NCBI GenBank assembly: GCA_013399015.1 | Contig: VWZX01008936.1 | Coordinates: forward strand, 2,808,327-2,872,326 | Length of the DNA stretch: 64,000 nt | From: Galbula dea | Taxonomy: Eukaryota; Chordata; Aves; Piciformes; Galbulidae | Direction of reading: 5' to 3' | In this document: piece by piece, positions 26,660 to 41,900 of the stretch | How the letters are laid out: every line of letters starts with the position of its first letter | Numbering within the stretch: the first letter of the stretch is position 1 | The notes under the pieces: model-generated | The model's database searches: none | What the model was told of the DNA's origin: nothing | Seen by the model: only the letters and a program-made list of their open reading frames with translations | Program-made: the position numbers and the translations under genes

Positions 26660-27490
26660 GATCATAGAATCACTGAAAAATGTAGGTTGGAACCGCTGGA
26701 GGTCATCTGATCTAACACCCTCCAGCCCTGGCAGTGCTGGTTTCAAAGACAGATCGTATTACTCAAGGTCTTGCACCAGTTGAATTTTGAGTATCTCCAA
26801 GGAGGGAAAGGCTACAGCTCTGACTACAAAGGGGAAAAAGAGTCCATATTGAGAGTGGTTGAGAGTTAAAACAGGTTGTTGACTTGGAGGTTCCCTTCTT
26901 GTAACTTGTAATGGTTGCTTCATGCGTGCTCCTTCCCTCTGCACCTCTGAAGAGTTTGACGCATTTTTCTTTATAGCCCTTGCCCCCCAAGGTGGTGAAG
27001 AGTGGAATTGCATCCCACTTTGGCTTTTTTCTAGACTGAGATCAGTTTTCACAACCTCTGGTCATACGTGATGTGCTGCGGCCTCCTTACCACCTTCATG
27101 TTCCTCCACTCCAGTTACTCAGTCTTTACTGTATGGGGGGACAGCAAACTGAACGTGTGTCCGGCTGCTGCCCGGAGCACTTCTGCTTGTGCAGCCCAGT
27201 GTGTTGTCACCCTTGGTTGCTGCAAGGGTGCCCCGCTGTGTCCTGTCTAGTTTGTCCATCCAGATCCCCAGGTCCTTTCAGGCCAGTCTTCCAGTTTGTC
27301 CTCATGCTGGGGAGTGTTGGTCGTACAACCCACTGCTTCAGTCCTCCCCCAGGTAGGATGAGTGTGTCTATCCCATTAACAAGACAGTATTGACCTTGGT
27401 ACTGACCCATGAGGGACACTACTTGAAGTCAGCCAACAGTTGGACTATTACAGCAGAACAACTAGACCACAATCACTGCATTGAAGCCTG
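26660..27490 (-). repeat. Old, diverged CR1 LINE, antisense
   Basis: Begins with 'atcatagaatcactgaaaaa' and 'gaggtcatctgatctaac', the complement of a CR1 3' end. It continues with 'gagtatctccaagga', 'tccaggtcctttcagg', 'caggtaggatgagtgtg' and 'acccatgagggacactactt', which keep the CR1 order but with many changes. This is a longer and clearly older copy than those near 11-13 kb. The far end is uncertain by about 50 bases. Short open frames inside it are remnants of non-coding or decayed element sequence. Confidence 0.75.
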
Positions 27491-30400
27491 TTTTTCCATC
27501 TTAGGAACAGCTAATGTCCATGAGCTTCTTGGAGCATTTTCCCACCGTATGAATGTGGGCGATGGAGTTTGAAATGAAGTAAAACGCCCTCTGGGCAGAC
27601 ACAACATTTCCAGCATTGCACTGCAGATTATGCTGGAAGACTTCACTGCAACAGTCCTGATTTAAGGGAGGATTTGTATCGAAGTCCTGTGTTGTGTTAA
27701 TTGCAAGGATTTTATGGCTTAGTTCCTGCTCACTCTCTTTGACACCTCCTTCTCCATCCCCCTTCAATCCTTGGCAAGCTAACCCGTGCCCACCACAGTC
27801 TCCTGCGTTAACAGGCACATGTGTTCAAATGAGTATCTTGTATTTCAGATACATACACATAACTGTGCATAACTCACGGAAATCTTACATCATGCTTTAG
27901 CACGTTCAGTTTGCTAACCTCACTAGATCCATTCCTACTTACACATTTTTGTTGTGCTTCATTTGATTTGGACTTGGAAAAGTTTGCACCACAAGAACAA
28001 GTCTATTTGCATGCCTTCTAACTAAGCCAAGCAACTTTATTGGCACTTTGATACACAAGTACATCAACTTTACAAGTGGAAAAGTGTTTGGTACATGAAT
28101 TAGATCTGTGGAAAATGCCTTCTGTGAGGCATCTTGAGTGAAAATTCATTTTCATTATGCCACAGCTGACTTGTATTATCAAATTTAATGGTCATAACAT
28201 CACCTGCAAAAGAAAACTGCTTGCTCCAGTGCTTCACCTGCTTCTTCTAAAACAGATGGCAGCTGGCTAAAAAGCTAATCTGTAAACTCCTCTGGTCCTT
28301 TTGTGTGTCCTGTGCTTATTGCTCTGATCTTCATCTGGCATTTCTTGGGATGATGGCTGTGGAAATAAGTGTGTACAGATCTAAACTGATCTGATTTAAG
28401 TGACAAGCCTGTTGGAAATACACTGCAAATACATATTGCAGTGTAGGATTACATTTAAAAAGCATCAGTGTATACTGGTGATAGTCTGTACTGTGCATTA
28501 CTTTGTTGGGGAGATACTGAATTGTGTAATATGTGCTTGAGAAAGCACAACTACTGATAACTGGGAAGAGAAAGAAGCTGAATAAAATTTTTCAGAGTAT
28601 GATTATAATACTGTAGAGGAGGCACAGGGCAGAAAATTGTGCTTTTGCTCAGGTGGTTTATTTGTGGTTTCAGAACCAGGGAAAAGGTAAGCCTGAAACA
28701 GAAGGTCCTTACCATCTAAAATGTTAAAAAGAAACTAATCCTGTATAAGGTGATTTAAGGAAGACATGTATATGCTTTCAAAACTTGCTTAAAGAGGTGA
28801 CATTTCTGTTTATGCTTTGTAAAACAGTGGCACATCTAGCAAAGTGAACTGAGACAATAAATCAAGGCTATTTTGTGATGTATAAATATATTTTTAGATG
28901 TGGTTTTATATATTCATTATATATTTTTTTTTCTTATGGTGAATGGAACATTTTCTCCTACTTCATTCTGGCTGTAGGATTTTACATCTCTTACTTTTGA
29001 ACTACACTATTCCTTTTTGCGTTTTGCTACCCTGTTTCCTATCAGTCCGAGTATGAAGGGAGAGGACTTCTTTGCCAATATGAGAACTGTTTTATACAGT
29101 TCTGCATTAAAAGGTATTTACTGGATTTCAGTAGCACTTAACTGATCTGGAAAGATGAGCTAAGCTGCTTGTCGTGCTTTAACAGGTTCCTGCAGTTTTG
29201 AATGCCTGCCTTTCATATGCAGTAATTACAGAGGCAGCTGACTGGGGTAGGCCAAATTCTGCTGCATCAGTTGTAATTATTTAAACTTAGACATACCAGC
29301 TGTGATTAGAAAAAATAATAAATTAACATTTCAGAAGTCTGTCTACCCCCTCTTTACTTAAAGTGAAAACATATTAGCTCATTCATTTGGAAGTCTTTGT
29401 AACAGAGGAAACTAAGCCATCATATTTGTGTGTTTTACATGTAAGATTTTTTTTCTAGGTATTTTTTCTTAAATATAATATGCAAGTGTACTGCTGAAGT
29501 GGTAGCCCCAAACTAGTAACTAATGCTATGTCCAAATAAGCCCAGTGAATTTGTGGAGGAAGAATTTAATTCCTGCCCTCCTATCCCTGCAGACAAAAGT
29601 GTGCCATCAATAATTTGACTCAGGAAGCAAAGAGACTTGAAAAATTTAATTTAGGTCGTCTGGTCTCAGATAGGATACGCGTGTGAAGGAAAAATACAAA
29701 GAAGGTAAGACAAAAAGGGAAGCAGGAAGACACAGTTGTATGCTAAAGTTTAGTAAACCTTTTAGAAAAGGGAAATTCAGCCCTAGCTAAACCAATGCAG
29801 AAAGCCATAAAAATACATCATTCAAATGTATGGGAAGGAAATTGGAAGGGCGATAAGTCTGGGAAGCAGATGGTCTCTTTTGAGACCTGTCACCTTGCAA
29901 AAAATGGGGAGTGAAATATTTTTTTTCCTTTAACTGTCTACTGGAGAACAAACTAAGTTTGACTGTGGTTGTGAGTAGTCTAATTCTGTGGGGTTTTGGT
30001 TTATCTTAAATTGTTAATAAGAATGAACTACTGTCAGGGCTTAGGCTGTTACATAATAAGGTACTTGAGCTGGTGCATTGAAGCATAGCAGACTGTCATG
30101 GACCAGTTGGATATGCCAAAGAATACTGGTAGAGTTTAAGCGTGATGGAGTTGCTCTGTTCCAAACATGTGCATTTTACTGTCAGTGCAAGCAGCATGGC
30201 AAGAGGACAAAAATTGTGGAAGAATAATCAGTTACTTGATTTGATGAAGACTAGGCAGGTTTAGGAGAAAATACAAGGTAACTTGATGAAGCAGAGTGAG
30301 TGAGCAGCAAGGAGTGTGCTGGGCTAAGAGGATTTACAGCAGCTTAAATACTGCCTTAATTTTTGACAGAAGGGGGCAGGACAAACATGAGTTTACAGAT

Positions 30401-33400
30401 AAAAGAGGATCTTGATGTGGTTTCTAAATCCAGAATTCGTCAACCAAATTTTAAGTACATGGAAGATAATAGATTTCTTTATCTTAATGCTTGTTTCCAA
30501 AGGATGGATCAAACAAACAAACAAAAAAAGAGGGGTGGGGAAGGTTCTTTAGACAGTGAAAAGGTAGAACATCTCCTGTGAACAGTGCACAGTTAGCGAA
30601 TCTAAATCCAAGGAAAAGGAAATACTCCCTCCCATGCCTTTTTTTCTTTATTCTTGTTCTCACAGAATTAGTGTTTATGTTGAAAAATACACCTACTCCT
30701 CCTTTGGAGTTTCCTGAAGCTGAGGCCTCTCCTGAGAATTTAGATGATTTACTCATTTCTATGAGTAGCAAGAAGTTACAGTAAATCAGCTGTTTTTAGA
30801 AAATTGTAGAATTATCATGGTTTTGGGCATATGCACATTTTTGAGGTGTGGGTTAGTTTTGTGGGGTTTTTTTGTTTTGTTTTCCAGAAGAAAGCATTTC
30901 TATATGGCTTATTAACAGAACTGGAGAAGCTGACCATTTTTAGAAACATGGTGTGGGTTAGATTCACCACTGGTCTTACCAGATTGAGATTTGTTTTTTC
31001 TGAAGTACATCCCTACCGCATGGGCAGCTCATGAATGACAGTGTGTGCCAGGTCCTCCTGAGATGGGAAGGACATTAATTTCCTTCCTTTAAAACGCAAA
31101 CAAAAAGATCAAATGCTTTCATTTGTATGTTACTCGACTTTTGGTTGGGAAAATCATCAGGAGAAACTTGTTTTACAAACATATGCATATCTTCTCCTCT
31201 CCCACTTTTAGGAAGTTGGTACCAGGCTGTAGCATCAATGGGAGGTGTCATGGGCACTTAGCTATGTGAATATAAACAGAATTAAACAGGATTTGCTCTG
31301 GCTGGAAACTGAACTGTCTTAGCAGTTCAAGGGCTTCCAAGCACTAGTGACTGCTGGAGCCTTGTTGCTTTCATCTGCCCAATTCCAGCTACTTTGCAGC
31401 CACTGCTGTCACCAGGGAAAAGACTTGTGAGGAGTTGAGATCTGCCCTGTAGCACATGAATTTCCATCTCAGATATGCAAATAGAAATCTGAGAGCTGAG
31501 CAAAGGATGGTGCAATAGAGTCGGTCATGAAGTTGTCAAATACGACTCTAGTTGTCTTCTCCTGCTAAAGAGAAATGTAAGTTGATGTCAAGTTGGATAT
31601 GTTGGATTTTCATGTCTCTCCTTGAGATTTATGAGATCTGAGTGCAGTTGCAGAATGCTATGTAGAAATTATAAGCTGAATATGTAGGACATGGGTATTT
31701 TGTCAAATCACAGTGGACAACCATCTGATCTGGGGCAGATGAGGGCTGATGGTCATACCCCCCTTTTGTGACATAGAGAGATCCATAATTTCTGATTGTG
31801 AGATAATCCTTTCTTTTGATGGTCAGGTTAAACATTAACCAATTGCCATTAGTAAGTATCAAATGGAATTAAATGTATTTTCAGAGGGGCTTTAAACTTT
31901 AAAATGCACTTAAGTATTCTCTCATTCGCTATGTTACAGAGCAGACCTGCAAAGCAGTGTACATGCCTGTTGCATTTATACTGGGTTGATTACATTTTTT
32001 TACCCACATGTGTAAATCTTTGATATGTGAATTGCTTGTGCAGGTATGTTCAAGTAGAAACTTCATGCTTCAGAGTCTGTATGTTATGGATGTAAAATAC
32101 ATTTTTGGGCATGAGGATGCCTCACGTCAAAGTGTTATACCTATTTCTGAGGCCTGTGAAGGGAAGGTGCTTAAGTTGAATTCTCTGCTTAAGGGGAAAA
32201 ACCTCCACCCCTCCACCTTTTATTACTGTTTGCATTGAATTATGGGGTTAATCATTGCTTGTGTGTATGTACATTGAGAGAGAATGTGTTCAGTGAAGGC
32301 AATAAATCTAACACTTAAAGTTGTTTTCTTCAGCTCATTCAAGTATGATTCTCTTGTGTTAGGTTCTTTGAGAGAGTTGTTAAATCCTGTAACACAATGG
32401 TAAACAGTGTCTAACCAAAAGTGCTCTTGTATTGTTTGGGTGGTGGTGTATATTCTGAAGCACAGTAAAGCTGGTGCGAAGTTGTGCTTGCTGAATATAG
32501 CTAAAGCCACCAAAGCATTAGCCATAACAACAGTGCTTTTGTCAAAGGCAACAAAAATACGGTAGTTGCATTACTGTCTTCATTATCACTCAGTACTCAG
32601 TTGACAACATTCAGTTTGCTGTAACTGAAGGATGAATACACAGGTAAATTAGAAGAAACTGGTATTTTTAACAACCGTATAGGAAAGCACATAGTAGTAG
32701 TTTCCAGACACCTGGTGGCCTTCAGCAGGAGCTCACATTGTTTTGTATCTAGTCTGCGATCTTGCTGCTAATGCCTGAAGTTAAATACGATTTCAACAAA
32801 AATGTGAAACCTCCCTGACAGACAAGCGTGAGATAATCTTCCTTCTTGTCATTAATAGAAGTTGTTTGACATCCTTAAGAAGAGTGTTTCGTATCTCTTA
32901 CAAAGCATTTGGGCGTACTTATACTCTTGCCTATCATATCTGTTTTTAAACTGATTTTTCTTTGTTGTTTTCTTATGCCTGTTTTTGTTATTAGTGACCT
33001 GAATGTATGTATTGCACTCCTGGAAAGAGTTAAATGGTGTTTGTAGGAATGGCTGCAACTTCTTCTGACTTTGCATTTGGTAACGTAAATGTTTGTGTGA
33101 ATATAAATACAGCAGAACTTGTAATCAGAGTGCTGTTATATTTCTTAAGTAGAATATTGATATAGCTTCCATATCCTAATGCTAACAAATATGGAAATGC
33201 TTTTCCAAATATACATTTGTGTTGAAGTTCCTAATGTAAAGGAGAGCAAAGACCCTGCTTAATATTTTTTCTCTTCTTAAAATTTTGGTAAAGGCAACAT
33301 TTTCTTCTATAAAAATCATTAAAAGGAGACATTTAATTCTGTTTTACTTTGCAAAAGTAATACAAAAATAATTTTGGTTGTGAAGAGTGGTGAAAATGAG

Positions 33401-36400
33401 GGGTAATGGAAAAGAATATGAACCTCTGAAATATTGATTGCTTTTTTTATGGATCTTGTTCTTGTTTATTTATGGTCAGTTGGAAGGAAGTAAGAACTCT
33501 GCATCCTGCTGAGCGTGGAAAGATTCGTACATGTGTTGCTTGATGTGAACTTTTTTAAAACATTACATTGTCAGTCATAAACTGACACATCCTGGTGTAG
33601 TTTACTCTTCCCACTAGTGACCTTGAAAGTACATCTGTGCAATAATTGCTTATTGCAGGAACAACAGATAGTTCTGTCTAAGGTTTGTTTGAATTCAGGA
33701 AGCTGTATTTGCCTAAGTAGAATCTTGGTGACGCAACTATGTCAGGTTTCAGCAGCCACACCTCTGCTAAGCAGTTTAAAGTTTCAGTTTTAACCTTTGC
33801 TCATAGCTGTATTCCTTTTCCAGCAAAACACTGGAGGTGGTTTTCTTTCTTCCTTTTGCAATGGAGTTTTGCTAAGGAAATGCAGAGTTTCAAAAGAAAA
33901 AGCAGCAGCAGGTACTGTTGAGGATTGCAGTAGGTTTAAGTTAAGGTAACTGGATGGCAAAAGGATAAATGAATTCTCTTTGCAATCATTGTGGTAAGGA
34001 TAGCTCTCAATATCCATAAGTATTGAATGGTACAGATGATGTGGTTTTTGCAGAATAGGATTTCATATGTGATACTTGGTATCTGAAGAACAATGCAAAA
34101 TCCCACCACTGCACTCTGATTGCCTTCCCTTGTGAAGGGATAGTGGATCAAATTAAATACTTATGTCTTCACTACTGTGATACAGTTTTGAGCATGACTC
34201 CAGGGTATTGCATTAACATTTGTGTTTGGTATTGGTGTTCACTTCAAGAATACCTTTCTAATGACCCATGCTGCTGAAAATGATCCCTCTAGGACCACAG
34301 GAATATAGTTTTCACTGCCTTATGATGAGGATTTGCTTTTCTGTAATTATGGTTTTGTATGAATCCCTTCAAAGTTAATAACTTTTGGATCGCAATTACA
34401 GTTCTGAAGCTTATTTCACTTTTTAATGTGCTGAGTTGCTAAGTTGGTCCCTTTGCCTGTGCTCTACCTGATGAATATATTGACCTCTGTTCCTGTGCCT
34501 ATATGCTGCAGTTGGTGCAGGACTGAGTCTCTGATTAGCATAACTTCTCATCATTATCCAATGGAAGTGAGGATGTAGCTACAAATTAGATTTTCTAATT
34601 GCTTTGGGGGAAAATCAGAGGTTTGAAATCAAGCCCTGAAGGATCAGCATTTCAAAAGTAGATCCATTTCTGTCTAGAGCCATCTGTATTTATGCACATG
34701 CATACACATGCAGCTGTTAATTATCAAATACCAAAGTTTTGCACTGAGACTTCAGAAATTTGCCCCTCAAAATGTAAATGCTAATTTTTGTCAAGCCCTT
34801 AAGTGCTTTAAACATCCTTCTTTTTTATGTTTGCTGAATGTAGAGGGCTGAAATCAAGAGCTGTGGTCTTCAAGAGCATTCAGTGCATTATTAATACTTC
34901 TCTCCAGACAGATGAAGTGCCAGGGGTCAAACCCTTGTTTACAGCAGAAGTAAATAAAGCAGTCTCTACAAATGACTTGTGAAGAAGTGGTATTAGTGAT
35001 GTGTGGAACCTCTGTAGTTTGTTTGCTTCATTCAGCTATGCCTTATCTTTATGCTGCCCTGATTTACTGCCAAATTATGGGTCAGCTGCCAAAGACCCTC
35101 ATTGAAAGCAACTTCTGATCTTCTCTAGTGGGATACCGCTAACTATGGTACCATGTTGAGTACAGTGTGACATTTCATCACCACAGTCCACTGCTGATGA
35201 GTTAAAATGGGCATGCAAAATTCGTTCCTTACAAAAATAGACATTTTTTATTTTCCTCTAACTTGCCAAGAATGTCATGTTTTCTCTATGTTCCTGCTTT
35301 CTGACTTGGCTTCTTCCAGGGCTAATCAACGCTACTCCTTTCTTAAGTCCTTTGGAGGATATAGGCATATTCTGTACCTTGGGGGACTAAAGTGTAGGTT
35401 CTACTATATGGAATAGGAAAATAATGAACTTCCAAACAAAACAAATTTTTTTCATAGGCAGCACTGTCCAGCTAACTCAATGGTCACCAGACTCAAACTT
35501 TTTTTAAAAGATTTTAGTATAGTTACCAGTGTTTAGTGTGGTTTTCCATTGGAAAAGAAAAAAATCAATTTCCTCAATAAATGCATTCCTAGTCATTGGA
35601 ATATGCTGACTTGTCTTCTGCAATGCAAATAGAGATCTGCTGTGCTCAGTGTGGTTAGAGCTTGCATTTGCCTAGGAGACAGTGAGTATCTGCACAGAGA
35701 GTAGCTTCCAACTTAATTTGAGGTAAATCTGTTAACATGATAGATACAAGGTACCTGGAACAAGATCCAGATCCTCAAGAGTAGTGTCTCCCAATTGGAA
35801 ACAAAGGAAAACAGTGCATGCCTCAAGTTGTTTAGGAGGTATACTTCTGCTAGGAATCAGGATAATTGTTCAAGTGTTTGATGTTTTTTGAAAATTTCCT
35901 TGAAAAAAAGGATTCTCTTTTTTCCCTCCTCTCTGTATAATAATCAGAAATTGCAGGACTCAAATTAAAATTAAATAGAAGATGTTTGCTGCAAAAAGCA
36001 ATGAGAAAGAGGAGGTACAAAACAGCTATTAGAGATGAAAAACCTTTCATATTCTAGGAGATTCACTGTTGCCTTCCTTTTGGACCACAAAGTGGTGACT
36101 GCTAAGGTGATGTGAAAATGGGATGGTAAAAGACTTGGAAAAAGCATGAAATAATCTGATTTAAGAATGTTTTAATTGAGTATTGGCTTTCTGGCTGTGT
36201 TTAGCTTTAACTGATACCCATTTGCCTGGTGTGTGACAACCTCTGAAAAGGGCTAGGATATGCTTAGTTAGGAAATATGTAAAATTAAGAGCGTTGATAA
36301 TTGAGTACTTAAATTTATTCTATGCAGAGATGGTCCTTTAACTCGAAGACAGATTTATGTGATATTCACAGCCCATAAATCATTCTCGCATTGCCTCCCT

Positions 36401-38739
36401 GGAAGACTATTGGCAGTAGTGTATGTTACTCAAAATATGCCTGTTTTCAATTAGCTCAAGGAAAAATCTGTAGTCATGGAAAGAACATTCATCTCTATTA
36501 CCTGCACTGAGGGTTAAACACCCAAATACATTTGCATGAAGATTACCAAAGCTTACTGCATAAGTAGTGATTAGTGCTGATTTTTAAATAGGAAAGGATA
36601 GGAAGATTTAACACAGCTGCCCTTGAAATATTTTTAATCCTGAGATTCAGAGCCATGATCTGTTGTAGAAAAGCTCCTAGACAATGGAGAAGTGCAGCAA
36701 AAAGCATTTTCGCCTGGGAAAGCAGGAAAGATTTTGGAGAGCCTTCTGTGGCAAGTACAGTGTGCACTGGAGCTGGTTGGTCACTGCTGTGGGATACCGG
36801 AACACATCAGGCATAACAAGGCAAGGTTCTGCCTCATTCATCCTAACTCTTGTCTTCTGGACAGGAGAGCAATACTGGTTTTTTTTCTTGCTTTTTCTCT
36901 TTAGCAGCAGTTTTCTGTATGCTCTGTATACAGCCTTCCCCCTTTCTATCTCTGGGGTGGGGGAACTGAGAGCTTTTTAGTTTTGTTTTGTCTTGTCCTC
37001 TCTATACAGTGCTTAGACACCATTGGTTTTTATCTGTAGCTTTGCCCATTTCATTGTGCTTTGGTTCAAAAAGGCTGCTCGGTTCTTGCAGTTCCAGGTT
37101 AGAGCACAGATCATTCTGTGCTCTCGCTGTTTCTTGTGGAGCTGGTTCCAGCTCTCCTGCATTGACTTCGTTCTCTTAATTGGAGAAGAGGCAAGGGACG
37201 CTGCCAACTTTCACTAAAAACTTCTGTTCTTCAAAGGGCAATTGAAATAGTTTTTGTCTGACTTTTTCTATTGAAAACCAAGTTGTGTGTGAATTGGCAT
37301 GCTTAGAAATGTGCCATTAAGACGGTCAGTCCTAAAGCCATTTTGAAGGCAGAATAGGTGATTTGATTTGTGTGAGGTTGCCAAAGTAAAAGTCAGTTGA
37401 AGTCTTGTGGTTTGCACTTAGCTGGAACAGTGTACCTGGCCTTTAAATAAAAGTTGTTTTCACTGCCTGATCCAGGATGAAGAGCTAGTTTTATTCTGTT
37501 TTGCTCTTCGTCAACAGATTCCTAAGGGCACTGAATTAATAAGCACAACTGTCATCTATTGTTCCAATGAGAGGGGCATTTGCTTTAGCTTGTATGTTTT
37601 GATGTGTAAAACTTAGGATGAAGCTACTGCGTTTTTGGGAGCATCTTAAGAGTCAGCCTATTCTGGTGGGGAGTACAGGCTTCTTGGGGACACAGCTGTG
37701 TATTCACTTGGAGGAGTCCGTTTTGTGAACATAGCTGCTGCTTTCAGAAAGTGAACATTTCCATAAAGTAATATCACTACATGTGTTTAGATTGAAATCA
37801 GTGTTATTTGTTTGGGCTCCTAGGGAAATGCTATACATGTAATAATTTAAGTAGTCACCTTTTTATTGTGGTCAGAAGAAGTGGGTCATTTTGCAATGTG
37901 CCTAAAGCAGAGAAATACACTCTGTAGCAGGCTCTTTTGGGGCTTTTGTTGCTCAGGCATGCAAAAAATTTAAAGCTAAAGAAATACTTGATATACATAT
38001 GCTATGCTGGGAACTATTGACATTTTTGTTGGTAGCACTTAAGCCCACACTTATGAGACTTTGGAGATCTTTATACAGATGCCTGTAGTTTATTGTGGTC
38101 TGAGCTGCCTGATTTGTTGTGCCAACATCTGTTGTGGCAGATGCCCATTGAGGGACCTTTGTCTGCTGGCGTTACACTTCTCAAGATGCAAAATACTCTT
38201 TACTAAACTTAAAAAGTTGGCTGTGGGTTGAATGTAATATTTGGAGGATCAGAATTTTTTATTCTATTTTTAGCTGGAAGATGAGGGAGGAGAAAAGCCC
38301 TTGCTGACTTGTGTAGGTCATGAGTCAAGGGGTGGCAAGTGCCATGTTATGTCTAAGTTGTTTATTTTTTAAAATGTATCAGTGGTCTCAGGATTTTGAA
38401 GGTTTAAACAGACTAATGCCCAGTTCTTAGGAATTAATGTACTAGATGAATAGCTCTCTGTAGGGCTTCTGGAAATTGTCACTTGTTCTTGACTTGCACA
38501 ATAAAAAAAATAGTAGAGCTGAGAGCAGATTATTTATTGCTTAACTATAGGTTTTGAACTTTAATCACAATTGTATGCTTTCCTTTTACAAATGCTTTTA
38601 CTCTTTGGACTACTGTGGACTATTGCATCCCATGTAAACACCTTCCACTTGAGGAAAGCCTTGAACTTCCAGAAAACCACAAGTTTGTGGCAGGAATTGG
38701 AAAGGAATATTTTAAAGTGAGACTCTGTATTTGTTTTTT

Positions 38740-38854
38740 AAATATATATGAATAATGTATGTACACACATATAAAATATATATACATTATACATTTATAT
38801 AGAACAATAAAATGTGTATATATGTATAAAATATGTATACGCATTTTATATATT
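38740..38854. repeat. TA-rich microsatellite-like tract
   Basis: About 115 bases of interrupted TATATA/TGTATA repeats with very little G or C. It is typical of a decayed TA microsatellite and is likely length-variable between individuals. Confidence 0.85.
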
Positions 38855-38921
38855 CACAAGCAGATTTTTTTGCAAACTGGCTTCAGTAACAGTAATATGG
38901 CCATTTACTGGAGTTAAACCA

Positions 38922-38940
38922 TTTTTTTTTTTTTTTTTTT
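38922..38940. repeat. T19 homopolymer
   Basis: Nineteen T in a row followed by A5. It is either a mononucleotide repeat or the poly(A) tail of a - strand retroposed sequence. No recognisable retroposed body lies to its right, so the first reading is preferred. Confidence 0.8.
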
Positions 38941-41900
38941 AAAAAGCTTTAAGGGAGGGAGCATTAGGGTTGCCTCTGTACCTCTGAGGAAGCAGCCATA
39001 GGGGAGTGCAGGTGCTCTGGTTGAGCATTGCACAGGGAAAAGGGAAATGCTACCATCAAGCACAAACATATGTCATTTGATGCACCAGGTTGTTGCAGTG
39101 CCAGTGATCAAGTCTACTTCAAATTAGTGGTAATAGTTTTAGATGGAGTTGAAGCTAACAGGTGGGAGGTTCTGCTCCTTTTAGTGTTAATGGGAGCTTT
39201 GCCCTTCATTTCTGGGGAGGAGAATGGGTGAACTCTCAGAATAAATTGAAGTGTGTGTTAAGCTTGAATTATGTGCATATTGGATGTCTCAGTATTTTGT
39301 TGCTGTTAGAGGTATTTTCTAGAAGAACTTTTCTGAGGGATTTCTGGGTTATCACTGCAACTTTAAAAGTACTTCAGATGGGTGCTATACTGAAATGTTA
39401 CACTGCATTGTGAAATGTAGGTAAAGGTAACATAACGCTTTAGGTTAATTTTAAGGAACAAATGCTTTTTTTAAACAAAAATGCTTTTTATTCCTTCCAG
39501 AGATATTTTTTTTTTTGAATATAAACATATTCTCTCTTCAGGTTGTTTGGATAAAAGTCACCCCTGTGCAAGGAGGAGAGAATAGATGCTTTATGAGAGA
39601 GGAGGCGCTCTTTAATGTAGTTGGGCTGGTACGTGTCTAATACAGAAAAGCAAGAAAACTCCTCTATTACTGAGGGGTAATTATTTTAAAAGGGAGGGTA
39701 ATGGTGAAAAAAAGGAAAGTAGTAGTATGATGGGTTTCTTCCAGCCCTGGCTGATAGGATCTCTGTTGCTTACATAGTTTTGAGAAGGAAATAGTCCTAA
39801 TGGTTTATCATGGATCATTGGTTTATGGGCTTGGCTCCAGAAAACCTTCTTGCAGAGAATAATTTAGTTAAAACGGTGACACTAATCAGGTGAAACTGAG
39901 AGGGTAGATGCTCAGTGAGTTCAGTAACAGGATGTTGATTCTTTTGTTGATACTGTCTCCCAAGCTCAGTAACTGTGGGCTTCCTGGTGTTACTTGACTA
40001 TCCTAGGTGACACATGAAATCTCCATCTGAGATTTTTTTGGGTTTTTGTGTGTGGCTGTGTTTGTTAGGAGCAAAGGACCAAGCATCTACCAGAGTCTGG
40101 GCTGGAAGACAGAGGATCCTCAGTGAGGCTTTTGGATTTGAAGCGGTGCTTTTTGAAACTCATTTTCCTTGACTTTATGTGTGAGCCACCTTTGGCTCTA
40201 GCAGACATGATGTTTTCTAGAGAACTGAATGTGCTGGCACCAGATCCTACTGGCTTCCCTAGAGCTTGAAGCAGCAGCAGACAGTGTACAGACTGACCAG
40301 AGGAGCCTTGACTCTCAATACCATAAGTTATTGGGTCTTTCCACCATCCTTGGTGGTCATCCCCAAGCTTCCCTAGCATCTCCCTCTTGCTGCTTGGCAA
40401 TCAATACAGTTCTGGAGTGGATCAGGTCAAGAAAGCCCTGAACTGAGACATCTGAGGTTCCCTGCTTCCACAAGCAGGCTTATTTTCACTAAGTTACAAG
40501 CTTGAACTAGAAACGGAGATTTTGCTCCTTTCCCCTGATGTCAAGATCCCTAGCAGGGCTCTAGTGCAGAAGTAGGTGGTAGCACCAGCTGGTGTGAACT
40601 TGACCACAGGAGAAGTTGGGGGTAGCAATGCAGTAATGTGGCAGTAGCTCCTGGAGCTAATACTGCTGTTAATCACAACATATATGGAAGAGCTATTGGT
40701 GACAGCTAAGTGTTTCATCTGTGTTTCAAAAGCATGCTGTGCACAGGTTTAATGTGAGCTGTTAAACTCCAGTTAAACAGTGCCAGTTTGAAGCCTCTGC
40801 TGAACTGCATGTTTACAAGTTCTTCCAGTAGGGAGAAGGCAACAGTGAAGTTCTTGCAGGGATGATGAACGCCTGGTGCACGAGGCTGTTAGTGACACTC
40901 AGTGCCCATGCTTCCTTTTGCTCCTTCCTGCAAACCCATAGGTTGTCTTTCAGCCTCTTTTCCAAAAGTCAAACCCAGATCCATGTTAAGTGTGGTGATG
41001 AAATTCAAACTTGCCAGCTCTGTGAAGCGTAGTTTCCTGTATTATGAAAGGCTAAGGATATAAATAGTTTCTTATGCATGAGCTGTGTCTGCCTTTTCAG
41101 ATGGGTGCCAGATGGGTACCAACTGAAGGATGCTCCATTGTGTTAGTGGAAGAAATGGTGGGAATGCTTGCTTAGCCTGAGTTTCAGATGGCACTGATAC
41201 TTAACCACTGGTGGGAATAAACTCCAAATTTAGATGCTTGCATTTAAACTTTCTATGAAGATTTTCAGGATATCAAGTGAACGTCTCTTCCTACTGCTAT
41301 GTGAAACCAACAGCTTTGTTCAGGAAGAGGTTTTCTTGCTTGTTGGTGTATGTATGTGTGTTGTTTTCTTGTTTGCTTTTGCCTGCATATAATCCCCAAA
41401 CAAAATGAACTTGCTATAGTGTATTTTCAAAATCATTTATAGCAGACAGGAAGTATTAATGTGCTGGCAAAAATAACCACAAGTTCATGTGGTGGAGGGA
41501 AGGGAAGGAAAGGACAGTTCTTGTGAAGGGGACTAACTACAGTCTTATAAGGCAGAGAAACCTGGTGAGAGAAATAGAAAATACTCTGAACAGTTTTGAA
41601 TAGCTCGTATACTGTATTTATGCTTTCCTTTGATAAAAATCAGCAAAATAACTCCTGCTGCTCTCTAAAGAAAGTTTGGTGAAACATTTCTAGTGCTCCT
41701 ACCAAAAGCAAAGAGAAAGTTTGGAAAGTCTTGACTTCCTCCCCCATCCCCCCCAAGCTAATTGTCCAACCCAACTGCTTTTTTGGTATCCTGGCTTACT
41801 TTATCAGAGTTAGAACTGTGGAAATGTGACATACAGGCTGAGGACCTGCAAACAGAAGCACTTCAATGTAAGCTGAAATAAAACCAGTATAACTCTAGGA

